Source: Bermanella marisrubri
GTDB taxonomy: Bacteria; Pseudomonadota; Gammaproteobacteria; Pseudomonadales; Oceanobacteraceae
NCBI RefSeq assembly: GCF_012295615.1
Contig: NZ_CP051183.1
Span: 3,251,001-3,315,000, forward strand
DNA length: 64,000 nt
Direction: 5' to 3'
The position numbers were made by a program, and so were the translations under genes. This document shows positions 42,226 through 51,507 of this stretch, one piece after another (positions within the stretch are counted from its first letter, which is position 1; each line of letters opens with the position of its first letter). The notes beneath the pieces were generated by a model. It was given only the letters and a program-made list of their open reading frames with translations. It was not told the DNA's origin and did not search any database.

Positions 42226-43650
42226 ATGAATAAAGTTTGGATTATTGATGATGATCGCTCGATTCGCTGGGTGCTCGAAAAAGCACTCGAACAGGAGAAT
42301 ATCGAAAGTCATTCTTTTGAAAGTGGCGAGAAAGTTCTCAATGCTTTAAATCGTGAAACCCCTGATGCCATCGTCAGCGACGTCCGTATGCCGGGTATGG
42401 ATGGCTTAGAGCTGCTTAAACAAGTTCATGAGATTCAGCCGGATATTCCAGTGATCATCATGACGGCACACAGTGATTTAGACAGTGCAGTCAATTCTTA
42501 TCAACAGGGTGCATTCGAATATTTACCCAAACCCTTTGATGTCGACGAAGCGGTAGCGCTCATTAAGCGCGCAATTAATCATCGTCAAGAACATGCTGCA
42601 GTCCACGCACAGCAACCAGCCGAACCTTATAAACATACAGAGATAATTGGTGAAGCACCTGCGATGCAGGAAGTGTTTCGCGCCATTGGTCGTTTGAGCC
42701 AAAGCAATATCACCGTATTAATTAACGGTGAGTCGGGCACAGGTAAAGAACTTGTTGCTCATGCCTTACACAAACATAGTCCGCGCCGTGAATACCCTTT
42801 TGTTGCCTTGAATATGGCGGCTATCCCAAAGGATCTTATTGAATCAGAATTATTTGGTCACGAAAAAGGCTCTTTCACAGGTGCCGGCGGACAGCGTCAA
42901 GGTCGCTTTGAACAAGCTGATGGCGGAACACTCTTCTTAGACGAAATTGGTGATATGCCAGCGGATACACAAACCCGTTTATTGCGTGTTTTAGCGGATG
43001 GCGAGTTTTATCGTGTAGGTGGTAGCACACCCGTTAAAGTTAACGTACGCATCATTGCGGCAACACACCAAGACTTGGAAGGCTTAGTAAAAGCTGGAAA
43101 TTTCCGTGAAGATTTATTCCACCGTCTCAATGTCATTCGTATTCATATTCCTGCATTGGCCGAACGCCGCGAAGACATCCCACGTTTGTTACATCATTTT
43201 CTCAATCGTGCCGCTGATGAGTTGGGTGTCGAAGCCAAGGTATTAAAGTCCGATACAGAGGAATACTTATGCACACTGCCTTGGCCGGGAAATGTTCGTC
43301 AGTTAGAAAACACCTGTCGCTGGATTACGGTCATGGCATCCGGTCGAGAAGTCCACATCAACGACTTACCGCCAGAGTTGTTGAACAGCGAAGAAAAAAT
43401 GACCACTAGCAATAACTGGGAACAAGCACTTCGCAATTGGGCTGACCAGCAATTGGCCCAGGGTAAGAAAGCGATTCTCGATGATGCTGTACCCATATTC
43501 GAACGCATTATGATTGAGACCGCACTAAAACATACTGCGGGTCGTCGTCGTGACGCGTCAATCTTATTGGGTTGGGGAAGGAATACTCTGACGCGTAAAA
43601 TCAAAGAATTGGATATGGAATCCACAACAGTTGAAGAGGTCGAAGACTAG
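42226..43650 (+). CDS. ntrC: nitrogen regulation response regulator NtrC
   Basis: A 474-residue sigma54-dependent activator. Receiver domain with phospho-acceptor D52 (IVSDVRMPGMDG); AAA+ domain with Walker A GESGTGKE, the sigma54-contact loop GSFTGA at residues 215-220 (the usual NtrC form is GAFTGA), Walker B GGTLFLDEIGD and an arginine-finger region; C-terminal Fis-type helix-turn-helix ending in NTLTRKIKEL. The Ala-to-Ser change at the second loop position is conservative and occurs in other activators. Start ATG 42226, a TTG four codons earlier being the alternative. It should act at the glnA and ntrB sites annotated here. Ends eleven bases from the convergent mshQ stop. Confidence 0.96.
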   Translation: MNKVWIIDDDRSIRWVLEKALEQENIESHSFESGEKVLNALNRETPDAIVSDVRMPGMDGLELLKQVHEIQPDIPVIIMTAHSDLDSAVNSYQQGAFEYLPKPFDVDEAVALIKRAINHRQEHAAVHAQQPAEPYKHTEIIGEAPAMQEVFRAIGRLSQSNITVLINGESGTGKELVAHALHKHSPRREYPFVALNMAAIPKDLIESELFGHEKGSFTGAGGQRQGRFEQADGGTLFLDEIGDMPADTQTRLLRVLADGEFYRVGGSTPVKVNVRIIAATHQDLEGLVKAGNFREDLFHRLNVIRIHIPALAERREDIPRLLHHFLNRAADELGVEAKVLKSDTEEYLCTLPWPGNVRQLENTCRWITVMASGREVHINDLPPELLNSEEKMTTSNNWEQALRNWADQQLAQGKKAILDDAVPIFERIMIETALKHTAGRRRDASILLGWGRNTLTRKIKELDMESTTVEEVED

Positions 43651-43661
43651 CGGCTTGAAAC

Positions 43662-46600
43662 TTAGTAGCTAATCTCTTTCCAATAAATCACTCGGTCATT
43701 ACCTCGATATTGACCAAAGCTCACCTCTGCGGATGGGTCTTCAATGGACCCATCCGTTGACTCATCCCAATTATGTTTTAACCACAGTGGCGCATCATAA
43801 AACAATTGGTAGCGCCCATATTCACCGTTGCTCGTAGCGGACCATTGGCCCAATGCAATGCCGTTATTTAAAACTCCAGTATTGCCATCAACAAAAGAGA
43901 TCGTACTGCTTGTCAGGGTCAGAGGATTACTTGCATCCCCCGCATCAGTAACAGATAGGTTAATGACGTTTGTTAAATCATAAGGTGTGGCATTGTCCAA
44001 ATCGTTTAGAATGAATTGGCCACCATCAAAATATTCTGTAAAGAAACGCTGCTCAATCGCCTGAGTCTCAACACCAAAAGCATTATCGATATTGAAGCGA
44101 CCGAAGCGTATCTCTCCACCAGAACCTGGCAACCGATATTCACCCTGCGCAAGACTGATGCCTTGTGCATCGGATAGTGAAGTAACAACCAGCTCTATAT
44201 CATTGTTAAAAGGTGCTATTTGGCTATTCTGTTCACGCACAAAACTAAAGCCATCAGCAGCACTGAATTCATATTGAATGGATGCTGAGCCAGGCAATAA
44301 ATCGAAACTACCCGAGCTAAACCAAGTGTTGATCGATAGGTTGGAACCATCGATTCCCAAAGTCTGACTGCTCGCCGTTGCACTTAGTGCTAACACAGAG
44401 CTCAAAGGAGATAGATAATTCTGTAAGCTTTGGTTATTAGCGCCTCTTACTAAGATCGATAAGCTCGGTGCATTGCTATATTCAATAGCCCCTTTACTTT
44501 CGTCAGTCGTTAATTGGCCAGTATAGGTAAAACCGGTATTACCATCACTATAAATAGGCGCCACATGGCTTTGGATAAAAAAGTCTTTTGGAAAAAATCG
44601 TCCAATATTTTCGGATGTGCTTACCGGTAAAACTTGTGAAAGATAACTATTACCTCCCACTCGTAAATTAAACACACCCATTTCAGTGATGGATAGCTGC
44701 GTTGAGGCGGCACCATTAGTCAAAGCAATGCTGCTCTGACTGAGATTGCCAGCACGACCACCGTCGGCAATCGTTGGACTGACTAAACCATGTTGTAAAT
44801 CGAGGCTGCTATTAAACTGCGTTGTAGTATTAAAGCTACAAAAATTCGCGCTTCCATCACCATAGGTTTTTGCTTGAACATCAACATCAAATAAACTGCC
44901 TGCTTGCTTGAAAGCCGTACAGTTTGCGCTTAGCCCAGGGCTCGTGCATGCACTATCAGCTTCAGGTGCGCGAACACAAAAACCAGCAGGGGTATTCACG
45001 ATATTATTTGAAGCACCTTGAATAAAGTTACCCGTCACTTGACCATTATCATCCCGTAAGTCATATCGGGCTAATAGTTGAACCAAACCTGCTTCGTCAT
45101 ATTGATAAGAGAACGACGCCGTTTCGCTGCTGGCATCACCAAAATTCAGTGTCACATCACTGTATGCAGGGCTGGTAGTATTTGCATTCATGACAAGGGA
45201 TTGGCCATCGACTTGCAATGTTGTTGAAGAGCAAGTTGATGGATCTAAGCACACTGCTGCCATTTGCACGGTTTGATCTTGTAAAAGTAAAGGCTGGCAT
45301 GAGCCTGTAGTGTCATCTGTTTCCACTGCGCGCAAGGTGTGTCCTATACTGGGTAGCCCTGCTACTTGAGGAGGAAGTGAACTGAAAACAAAACCTGCCG
45401 CATTGAACTGCGTTTGCGATGAATCTATAGCAGGTGCGAGTTCCACTCGTATATCGGTTAATTCCTCAAAGGTATTTTTATATAAAAGAGTTACTTGCCC
45501 ATTATCATCAGCCGACATGGTATAAGTGGCTAATCCATCATTTGCAATATCATTGTTAATAATGCCATTACTGGTAGCAGACAGAGACCAATCTCCATGT
45601 CCTTGGGAAGTCGACAATGTAATCGTATCGGAAAAGTCTGTTATGACATCTCCATTAGTATCAAATACAGTTATGACTACTTCTATTGGCAAGCAGTTAA
45701 TGCCAATAGACGGTGTGGAAATTTGTAACGAACCAAGGCGTGTTTGGTTGCCTTCACACCATTGGATATCATTAAGCCCGTCATACAAAGCTTCATCAAA
45801 TACCACCTTGGCTTCGCTATTGCTGAAGTATTCATTCGCTGTAACTGCACCATATAATTGCGCATCAAAACCTAAACTGACACTGCCTTGACTATAGATA
45901 GTGCCACTGTAAGTGACATTAGAATTAAACGTTACATCATCATACGCGTAGAGTAATAACGCGCTGGTAGAGCCTGATGAATCTAATGCAGGAGAGTTAA
46001 TAAGCGCAGAAGAACCTACATTGATCGCCCGATTTACATATAGACGAACGGGCCCCTCAGCCACATTTATTTCTGCTGAACTTCCTATGGATAGCTCATT
46101 TATCCAGTATGTTCCTGCTTCGAACGTGACTTGAGATGAACCCGCAATATCTAGTCGATCAATATAAAAGGTATCAAAGTTATCATTAGTAAAAGTAAGA
46201 TTGGATAAAAATGATGTGGTCACATTGTCATAATCATCAAATGCACCCACGGTAGCACTTGTAAAAAACAAGACAAACACATCTCGTCCCGCACTGCCCC
46301 GCTGGAATCTCCCAGGATCAACACTATTAACCAACTCATCACCATTGCTGCAGTGAACCGATTCACAACTGAGTAAAGTCGAGCCACCGTTAAACCGAAT
46401 CGAATTGGCACTTAGTTGGCTATCAGCATTATTTATTAGCTGACTATTGAAACCGAAATCAATAAGTGTGTTTCGCCCCGTTGTGGCAATACCATCAGGA
46501 AAAGTACCTTCACATGCGCGTAGCAGCGTCGGTTGGCAACTCCTACGTGGAACAAGTAATCCTCTGATTTGACTAATATTGAGAGGAGTACTGTAGATAG

Positions 46601-48194
46601 CAATCTCATCGAAATCTGAATTACTCGATGGTCCTGGACCAATGACATTGCCGGGATAATTATCACCGAATACAATATTATCAAAGCCCGTTACCGTACC
46701 ATTAGTTGATGGGCTTTCATCGATTACTAATTCACCATTAACATAAAGTTTGAACTCGTTGTTTACGTAATCAAACGTTAAAGCAATGTGATACCAAATG
46801 TTGGCTTGTCTTGTTGTGGATAAAGCTGGTTCGGTATAACTAAAATCGCGATCAGAACTATCCTCAAAGCGCCACCTTAATCGACCATTTGATTCTTTTT
46901 GCAATAAAAAATACTTATCTGCAGTTGTACCGGTTATGACTTCAGTTGCATCCAGCAAAGTATGAGCAGGCCCTGTTGCGTTCCACGCGCTATTGTAACG
47001 GACCCAAAAGGCAATTGTGCCTGAAGTACCTATGTCGTTGTCTAAATCTACCCCGGTTTGAATACCATCAAAGGAAATATCACTGTTATTATTTGCCACT
47101 CTTGCAGCAGAGCAAACCTGACCATCAACAACATTACTAACCTGCCCTTGCATCGTTCCGGCGAAACGCCCCGATTGGTCGATAACGCTGCCATTACCAG
47201 TCCATACATTTTTATCTAAGCGGTAGAAAGCAGTAGCACTCGGACAACTGGCTGTATCTTGTGCTCCGTAGCGAACAATTGGTTCACGAACAGGACATAC
47301 ACGGGAACGTATCTCGCGATTCGTCACGCTATAATCAAACCAAGACACTTCACCAGGAGGCCGATATTGCACATACAAGCCACCGTCACAACAATCCTCC
47401 GCACCAATCACTTCTAGTCTGTGAAAACCGGACGATAGCTCAATGGAGCCAGATAGAACATCACTGCTGGACCAATTATCATTCCACCAAAGATTACCTT
47501 GCCAGTCTTCCGCTAAAACCTGTCCATTAACATATAACCCACCACCATAGCCAAAGTCAGATGCATAGCGGATCTCCCAAGTGCCAGCCTCGTTCTCTTC
47601 TACTTCAAAAAATGTTTCGCTGTATCCGATAAAATTTTGACCAGCGCCAAATAAATCACTATTAGATAGCCCCGTTATTTCATCAATGATCGTACATCCG
47701 TATCCAGCTGTATTATCGCCAGCTAAATTAAATAGACTTCGAGTTTCTGTTAGCGAATCTGGATCTATTTGATTTTGACGGCTATGAAACTTTATTCCTG
47801 GTTCGGTGAACGTGAACGGAACATTCGATCGTTCAGGTGCAAACTGATTTCCATAATAAATATATATCGTTTTAATTTGATTGGCTGAAACCGTTGGTAA
47901 GCGGACCCAAACGCTAGCTTGCTCTGTATCGCCATTCCAATTCTCAATCCAAAACTCTAGCTCAGTTTGGTCATCAGAATCGAGTATCCTCATATCCTGC
48001 CCATCTTGCGTCCATGAATATGCGGGATTTAATCGACTGCCATTAAGCTGTAGTTGCACTTGATAGTTCGTTAACGTGTTTCCGGTGACTTCTTCAATCT
48101 CGAGAGTCGTACGATATGGGAAAGCGCAATTCCAATAGGCTTCGGCAAAGCCACTGAAAAGTGAAAACAAAAGCAAGACAAGCGGTGTTTTCAT
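43662..48194 (-). CDS. mshQ: MSHA biogenesis protein MshQ, large secreted DUF6701 protein
   Basis: A 1510-residue secreted protein, the last gene of the MSHA operon. Signal peptide to about residue 19; a DUF2341-like domain at about 20-140 (WNCAFPYRTTLEI, TIYIYYGN); a PA14-like beta domain at about 150-300 with the motif CCDGG; a LamG/concanavalin-like domain at about 380-550 (GTIAFWVRYNS, NEFKLYVNGELV); a cysteine-containing central region; and a long C-terminal DUF6701 region. The role in vivo is unclear; MshQ is often dispensable or thought to be a pilus-tip or surface adhesin comparable to PilY1. Its ATG overlaps the mshP stop by four bases. Domain borders are estimates. Confidence 0.85.
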   Translation of the reverse strand: MKTPLVLLLFSLFSGFAEAYWNCAFPYRTTLEIEEVTGNTLTNYQVQLQLNGSRLNPAYSWTQDGQDMRILDSDDQTELEFWIENWNGDTEQASVWVRLPTVSANQIKTIYIYYGNQFAPERSNVPFTFTEPGIKFHSRQNQIDPDSLTETRSLFNLAGDNTAGYGCTIIDEITGLSNSDLFGAGQNFIGYSETFFEVEENEAGTWEIRYASDFGYGGGLYVNGQVLAEDWQGNLWWNDNWSSSDVLSGSIELSSGFHRLEVIGAEDCCDGGLYVQYRPPGEVSWFDYSVTNREIRSRVCPVREPIVRYGAQDTASCPSATAFYRLDKNVWTGNGSVIDQSGRFAGTMQGQVSNVVDGQVCSAARVANNNSDISFDGIQTGVDLDNDIGTSGTIAFWVRYNSAWNATGPAHTLLDATEVITGTTADKYFLLQKESNGRLRWRFEDSSDRDFSYTEPALSTTRQANIWYHIALTFDYVNNEFKLYVNGELVIDESPSTNGTVTGFDNIVFGDNYPGNVIGPGPSSNSDFDEIAIYSTPLNISQIRGLLVPRRSCQPTLLRACEGTFPDGIATTGRNTLIDFGFNSQLINNADSQLSANSIRFNGGSTLLSCESVHCSNGDELVNSVDPGRFQRGSAGRDVFVLFFTSATVGAFDDYDNVTTSFLSNLTFTNDNFDTFYIDRLDIAGSSQVTFEAGTYWINELSIGSSAEINVAEGPVRLYVNRAINVGSSALINSPALDSSGSTSALLLYAYDDVTFNSNVTYSGTIYSQGSVSLGFDAQLYGAVTANEYFSNSEAKVVFDEALYDGLNDIQWCEGNQTRLGSLQISTPSIGINCLPIEVVITVFDTNGDVITDFSDTITLSTSQGHGDWSLSATSNGIINNDIANDGLATYTMSADDNGQVTLLYKNTFEELTDIRVELAPAIDSSQTQFNAAGFVFSSLPPQVAGLPSIGHTLRAVETDDTTGSCQPLLLQDQTVQMAAVCLDPSTCSSTTLQVDGQSLVMNANTTSPAYSDVTLNFGDASSETASFSYQYDEAGLVQLLARYDLRDDNGQVTGNFIQGASNNIVNTPAGFCVRAPEADSACTSPGLSANCTAFKQAGSLFDVDVQAKTYGDGSANFCSFNTTTQFNSSLDLQHGLVSPTIADGGRAGNLSQSSIALTNGAASTQLSITEMGVFNLRVGGNSYLSQVLPVSTSENIGRFFPKDFFIQSHVAPIYSDGNTGFTYTGQLTTDESKGAIEYSNAPSLSILVRGANNQSLQNYLSPLSSVLALSATASSQTLGIDGSNLSINTWFSSGSFDLLPGSASIQYEFSAADGFSFVREQNSQIAPFNNDIELVVTSLSDAQGISLAQGEYRLPGSGGEIRFGRFNIDNAFGVETQAIEQRFFTEYFDGGQFILNDLDNATPYDLTNVINLSVTDAGDASNPLTLTSSTISFVDGNTGVLNNGIALGQWSATSNGEYGRYQLFYDAPLWLKHNWDESTDGSIEDPSAEVSFGQYRGNDRVIYWKEISY

Positions 48195-48598
48195 GGACCT
48201 ATCTCCGCTTTAACACGGATTTGTATGATACGAGTTGTTTGGCCAGATCCTTGACCACATTGTCCTGTACTGGTCAAAGTGAAGAAATCCTCACCATTAT
48301 CACTTTGCTGCTCACAGCTAACATTGATTAGGCAATCGTTTAAACCATTTCCCGATAAATTTAGATTATTAATAAAACTATTGCTGCAGGCTGGCGCGGT
48401 AAGATCGCTAAGAAAATATGTAGCCGCTAAGTTTGCCCCTGATTCTGCCGCATAAAACGCTCTCAAGCTTAACCATTGTCGACCGTAGGTGTCAGCGTTG
48501 ATTTGATTTAACGTATTGATCGCCGCCACGATTAATATGATGACCAAAATAACGAACAATGCGGTAGGTAGACCGAATCCAGATTGCTTAGGGAACAT
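48191..48598 (-). CDS. mshP: MSHA biogenesis protein MshP
   Basis: A 135-residue pilin-like protein with a hydrophobic N-terminal helix (TALFVILVIILIVAAINTL) and a KQSGFGLP start where a prepilin Glu5 is replaced, so it resembles PilX-type minor pilins more than a normal substrate. Four cysteines lie in the C-terminal half. It overlaps mshO by 11 bases and mshQ by four. Probably a minor component of the pilus-initiation complex. Confidence 0.8.
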   Translation of the reverse strand: MFPKQSGFGLPTALFVILVIILIVAAINTLNQINADTYGRQWLSLRAFYAAESGANLAATYFLSDLTAPACSNSFINNLNLSGNGLNDCLINVSCEQQSDNGEDFFTLTSTGQCGQGSGQTTRIIQIRVKAEIGP

Positions 48599-49406
48599 TG
48601 CGAATTTGTACCTCTTCGGTCAGCAACAGTGTTTCTTGCACTTTTTCATCGTTTCTAAACTCCATGCTAAAACCCACAAGCGCATTACGGCGCAGCGACA
48701 TAGGTAAATATCGAAATACAATAGAACCCGCAACAAGCTTGTTTGCGAGAATGACTCGATTGGGAATGGTTGAAGGTAATCCAGTGGGATAACTATTTGC
48801 TGAACTATTGAACCCATAGCTTTCATACAAAAAAAGTTGTGTGCCTTGTTGGCATATCGACTTGGGTTCATCAACAATAAATATTCGCTTCTGGGGTGAT
48901 GTTCGTTCAAATTGAAACTCAGCGCCAGATGCAAACTGATAAACAGAAACATCACTACTCACTGAGGTCGGGACCGCAATATTATTGCTGATGCGCCCCG
49001 GATTTCGGCTGATGTCATATAAGGTATCCGCGTTATTCACGCTAGGATAAATTACTAAGCGTCCTTCGTCGGGTAGTTCACTAGAAACCGTTAATAGATG
49101 TACCTCAGTTTTAGTATCTGGTGAACCAATAAACGGCGCTTGAACGTATTCACTTGCGGCTAAAATAGGAATCCATTCCAAACAATTTCCACTACTGTTG
49201 GTGCGAATACTATTAGGAAGAGCATTAACAAGCTGCCGCTTTAGTTTCTCTGATGCGATAAGAGATAAAGAACTCAGGTCACTACGGCTTGCCGTATCCA
49301 CCAGCCCCTGCGCACTGAAACTAATGAAACGGACGCTACCCACTGCTAAAATCGATGTAATAACAATCACGATAATAAGTTCAACTAACGTGAATCCACG
49401 AGACAT
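48588..49406 (-). CDS. mshO: MSHA minor prepilin MshO
   Basis: A 272-residue minor pilin. The N terminus MSRGFTLVELIIVIVITSIL is a type III/IV prepilin signal with cleavage after Gly4 and Glu5 of the mature chain. The rest is a large C-terminal head typical of PilW/GspJ-like minor pilins. It starts exactly at the mshD stop (TGATG, one base shared). Confidence 0.9.
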   Translation of the reverse strand: MSRGFTLVELIIVIVITSILAVGSVRFISFSAQGLVDTASRSDLSSLSLIASEKLKRQLVNALPNSIRTNSSGNCLEWIPILAASEYVQAPFIGSPDTKTEVHLLTVSSELPDEGRLVIYPSVNNADTLYDISRNPGRISNNIAVPTSVSSDVSVYQFASGAEFQFERTSPQKRIFIVDEPKSICQQGTQLFLYESYGFNSSANSYPTGLPSTIPNRVILANKLVAGSIVFRYLPMSLRRNALVGFSMEFRNDEKVQETLLLTEEVQIRNVP

Positions 49407-49921
49407 CAGAAATTACCCTTGTAACTACTGGATGAACGAACATCACCACCTGGTAAACGAATCGAAATGAATATTCGTTTGGCGTACTCATTTGCAATCC
49501 CTAAATCCGTGCCCGCACAATTTACGCTAATACTGACCGAATACTCCTGCAACCGACTTAAATCCAGACTAGTCTCAATGAGCTGTGGTGGTTGCTCTAC
49601 TAAGCCGTGATAATCATCGACATCATCAAAATCTTCCCTGCTTTGACCTTCTGTACTTTGCTCGCATGGGTTTTGTGAAGCCGGCACCTGACCACCGCCA
49701 ATGGGTGTTTGATCATCAAATGCCATTGCAGTAATTTCGTTAAGATAAGCTTGAGATAGAGCCAAGGCTTGTTGCTCTAGCATTGGATTGGAACTACGAG
49801 CAATACCCGATGCAAGATTGGATATCAAAGCCGCCAGCGCAATACCGATCACAACAATACTGATGATGAGTTCTATAAGGGTCACCCCTATTTGCCGGCT
49901 AATTAACACAGGCACCTTCAT
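49406..49921 (-). CDS. mshD: MSHA minor prepilin MshD
   Basis: A 171-residue minor pilin with prepilin signal RQIGVTLIELIISIVVIGIA; cleavage would fall after Gly and leave Val-Thr-Leu-Ile-Glu, keeping Glu5 though Phe1 is replaced by Val. Two cysteines in the head (PCEQ and VNCAGT). The gene start overlaps the mshC end by 23 bases, strong coupling. GspI/PilV-like. Confidence 0.88.
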   Translation of the reverse strand: MKVPVLISRQIGVTLIELIISIVVIGIALAALISNLASGIARSSNPMLEQQALALSQAYLNEITAMAFDDQTPIGGGQVPASQNPCEQSTEGQSREDFDDVDDYHGLVEQPPQLIETSLDLSRLQEYSVSISVNCAGTDLGIANEYAKRIFISIRLPGGDVRSSSSYKGNF

Positions 49922-50414
49922 ACGCTAACCCACTGGGTGCTAAACATAAGTCAATTACCGAATTTCCACCCTCAAAACATAACCGTTGGTTGCTGTTGAT
50001 TGCAGAGCCATCCGACGCAACGAATCGTCCGAGGCCATCATAAAAAAAACGTAGAGGTAAATTCGCACTAGGCAATGCGCTGCATGCCGATGAAAAATCC
50101 GAATCACTAAAGGCTAAGCGTTGGTCTTTGGCGCTAACTTGGACTTGCGTAATGGAGTTGCCTCGGAACAGGATTTGTAGCCGCCATTCATTTCCATTGG
50201 CTTGAGCTAAAAATTGAACAAGATTATTTGCATCTTGTTTTTGCAGGGCTTGAAGCTGAGCGCTTCGCAATTGAGTAAGCCATTGCTTACTACTAAGGCT
50301 AGCTGAATACTGAGAAGGGCTGCTAAACAATCCTATGCTTAGCACCCCAAGAATGGAAATAATAACGACAACAACGATCAGCTCAATGAGGGTAAAACCC
50401 ATTCCTTTTTGCAT
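49899..50414 (-). CDS. mshC: MSHA minor prepilin MshC
   Basis: A 171-residue minor pilin with a canonical prepilin signal, MQKGMGFTLIELIVVVVIISILG (cleavage after the Gly before Phe, Glu5 present). The head resembles FimT/GspH-type minor pilins, with cysteines at the C-terminal end (CFEGGN, DLCL, ACVN). It follows mshA by 19 bases. Confidence 0.88.
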   Translation of the reverse strand: MQKGMGFTLIELIVVVVIISILGVLSIGLFSSPSQYSASLSSKQWLTQLRSAQLQALQKQDANNLVQFLAQANGNEWRLQILFRGNSITQVQVSAKDQRLAFSDSDFSSACSALPSANLPLRFFYDGLGRFVASDGSAINSNQRLCFEGGNSVIDLCLAPSGLAYEGACVN

Positions 50415-50433
50415 AACTGATCCATGCTAGCCA

Positions 50434-50940
50434 CTAGTTGCACTCAGTATTCGCTGAATCGAACGTCGCGACAGCACTAATAGTTGGCGCACTGATTGGG
50501 TTTGTGCCCGTCTGTGTAGCTTGGCTGTAGGTAAAGCAGGGACTGCCATCACTCGTATTGATTGAGACAATAAGATCCGTACCGTCAACAGTCAAAGCGT
50601 AACCATCAAGAGCGGACGCATCTTGAATACCAGCTACTGATGGATAACCATAAACCATAGCTACGCTTACCCCCTCTAACGTCACGTTGGAGGTCGCAGC
50701 CGATGCATTACAATTATCTGTGGCTAAACATGCTGCATGAGCAATGGCCGAGGCAGAGCGCACTGTACCTTTTGCACCTTCAATACTGGAGCTTTCCGCA
50801 TCCCCGGTAAAATCGGCAAATTTGGGTAAAGCAAACGCTGATAATATCCCTAAAATTACAATCACCATAATCAATTCGATTAGAGTGAAACCCTGTGCTT
50901 TTGCTTGCTGCAATGTAGTTTGATTACATGTCATCGCCAT
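50434..50940 (-). CDS. mshA: MSHA major pilin MshA
   Basis: A 168-residue prepilin, most likely the main MSHA subunit. A long leader ends in KAQG before mature FTLIELIMVIVILGILSAFA; Glu5 is present. The head has a C-terminal Cys pair (SPCFTY and NTECN) bounding a D-region and an extra pair CLATDNC. Start ATG follows AGGAGAG at eight bases. The gap to mshB (47 bases) is the largest in the operon and might hold a boosted internal start or processing site. Expected to give the mannose-sensitive haemagglutinin-type attachment pilus. Confidence 0.9.
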   Translation of the reverse strand: MAMTCNQTTLQQAKAQGFTLIELIMVIVILGILSAFALPKFADFTGDAESSSIEGAKGTVRSASAIAHAACLATDNCNASAATSNVTLEGVSVAMVYGYPSVAGIQDASALDGYALTVDGTDLIVSINTSDGSPCFTYSQATQTGTNPISAPTISAVATFDSANTECN

Positions 50941-50987
50941 ACGACTACTCTCCTGTCTTAGACTATTAATAAGTGTAGACCATATTT

Positions 50988-51506
50988 TTAATGCAATAGA
51001 GTTTGTACATCTCCACTAGACAAATTGTAGATAATTTCTCCATGATTTTTATTCGATCGATATTGATACACGCACAGAGAACCACTACTAGCAACAGCGA
51101 GATAATCAGATTTTAAAGTCTCATCGGCAACCACGGAGGGGGCACTTTTCACCAATAGACCTTGCCAAATACGACGGCAACGTCGATGGTCACCCTCAAT
51201 CATAGCGCTATGATTTGATGCGCTACCTCGACCAGCATCACTTGGCCAGCCTTGTGATGTGGTCGCAATATCGCTATTACCGTATCCATTCACATTATCC
51301 TGCTCACCTAGCTGACCATTAGACACCCACTGGCCGCGTAATAAGATCACTGCGCTAGCCAACGCACCGCCTGTGGCAGCGATTGAACTTGCATGGGCTT
51401 GCTTAGAATTGTCCATAAATCTAGGCATGGCAGTGGCGGCGATGATCGCAATGATCAAAATCACCATAACCAACTCCAACATACTGAAGCCATTTTTCCT
51501 ACTCAT
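50988..51506 (-). CDS. mshB: MSHA minor prepilin MshB
   Basis: A 172-residue prepilin with signal MSRKNGFSMLELVMVILIIAIIA and Glu5 kept. It is related to MshA but with fewer cysteines in the head. The start ATG 51506 lies one base after the mshG stop and follows a G-rich ribosome-binding site; a longer in-frame version would run back into mshG. Confidence 0.87.
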   Translation of the reverse strand: MSRKNGFSMLELVMVILIIAIIAATAMPRFMDNSKQAHASSIAATGGALASAVILLRGQWVSNGQLGEQDNVNGYGNSDIATTSQGWPSDAGRGSASNHSAMIEGDHRRCRRIWQGLLVKSAPSVVADETLKSDYLAVASSGSLCVYQYRSNKNHGEIIYNLSSGDVQTLLH

Positions 51507-51507
51507 A

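Noticed and set aside
43662-48194. PilY1 as the identity of the 1510-residue secreted protein
   Set aside because: No PilY1 beta-propeller or calcium motif was recognised; position at the end of the MSHA operon and the DUF6701-like C-terminal region support MshQ.
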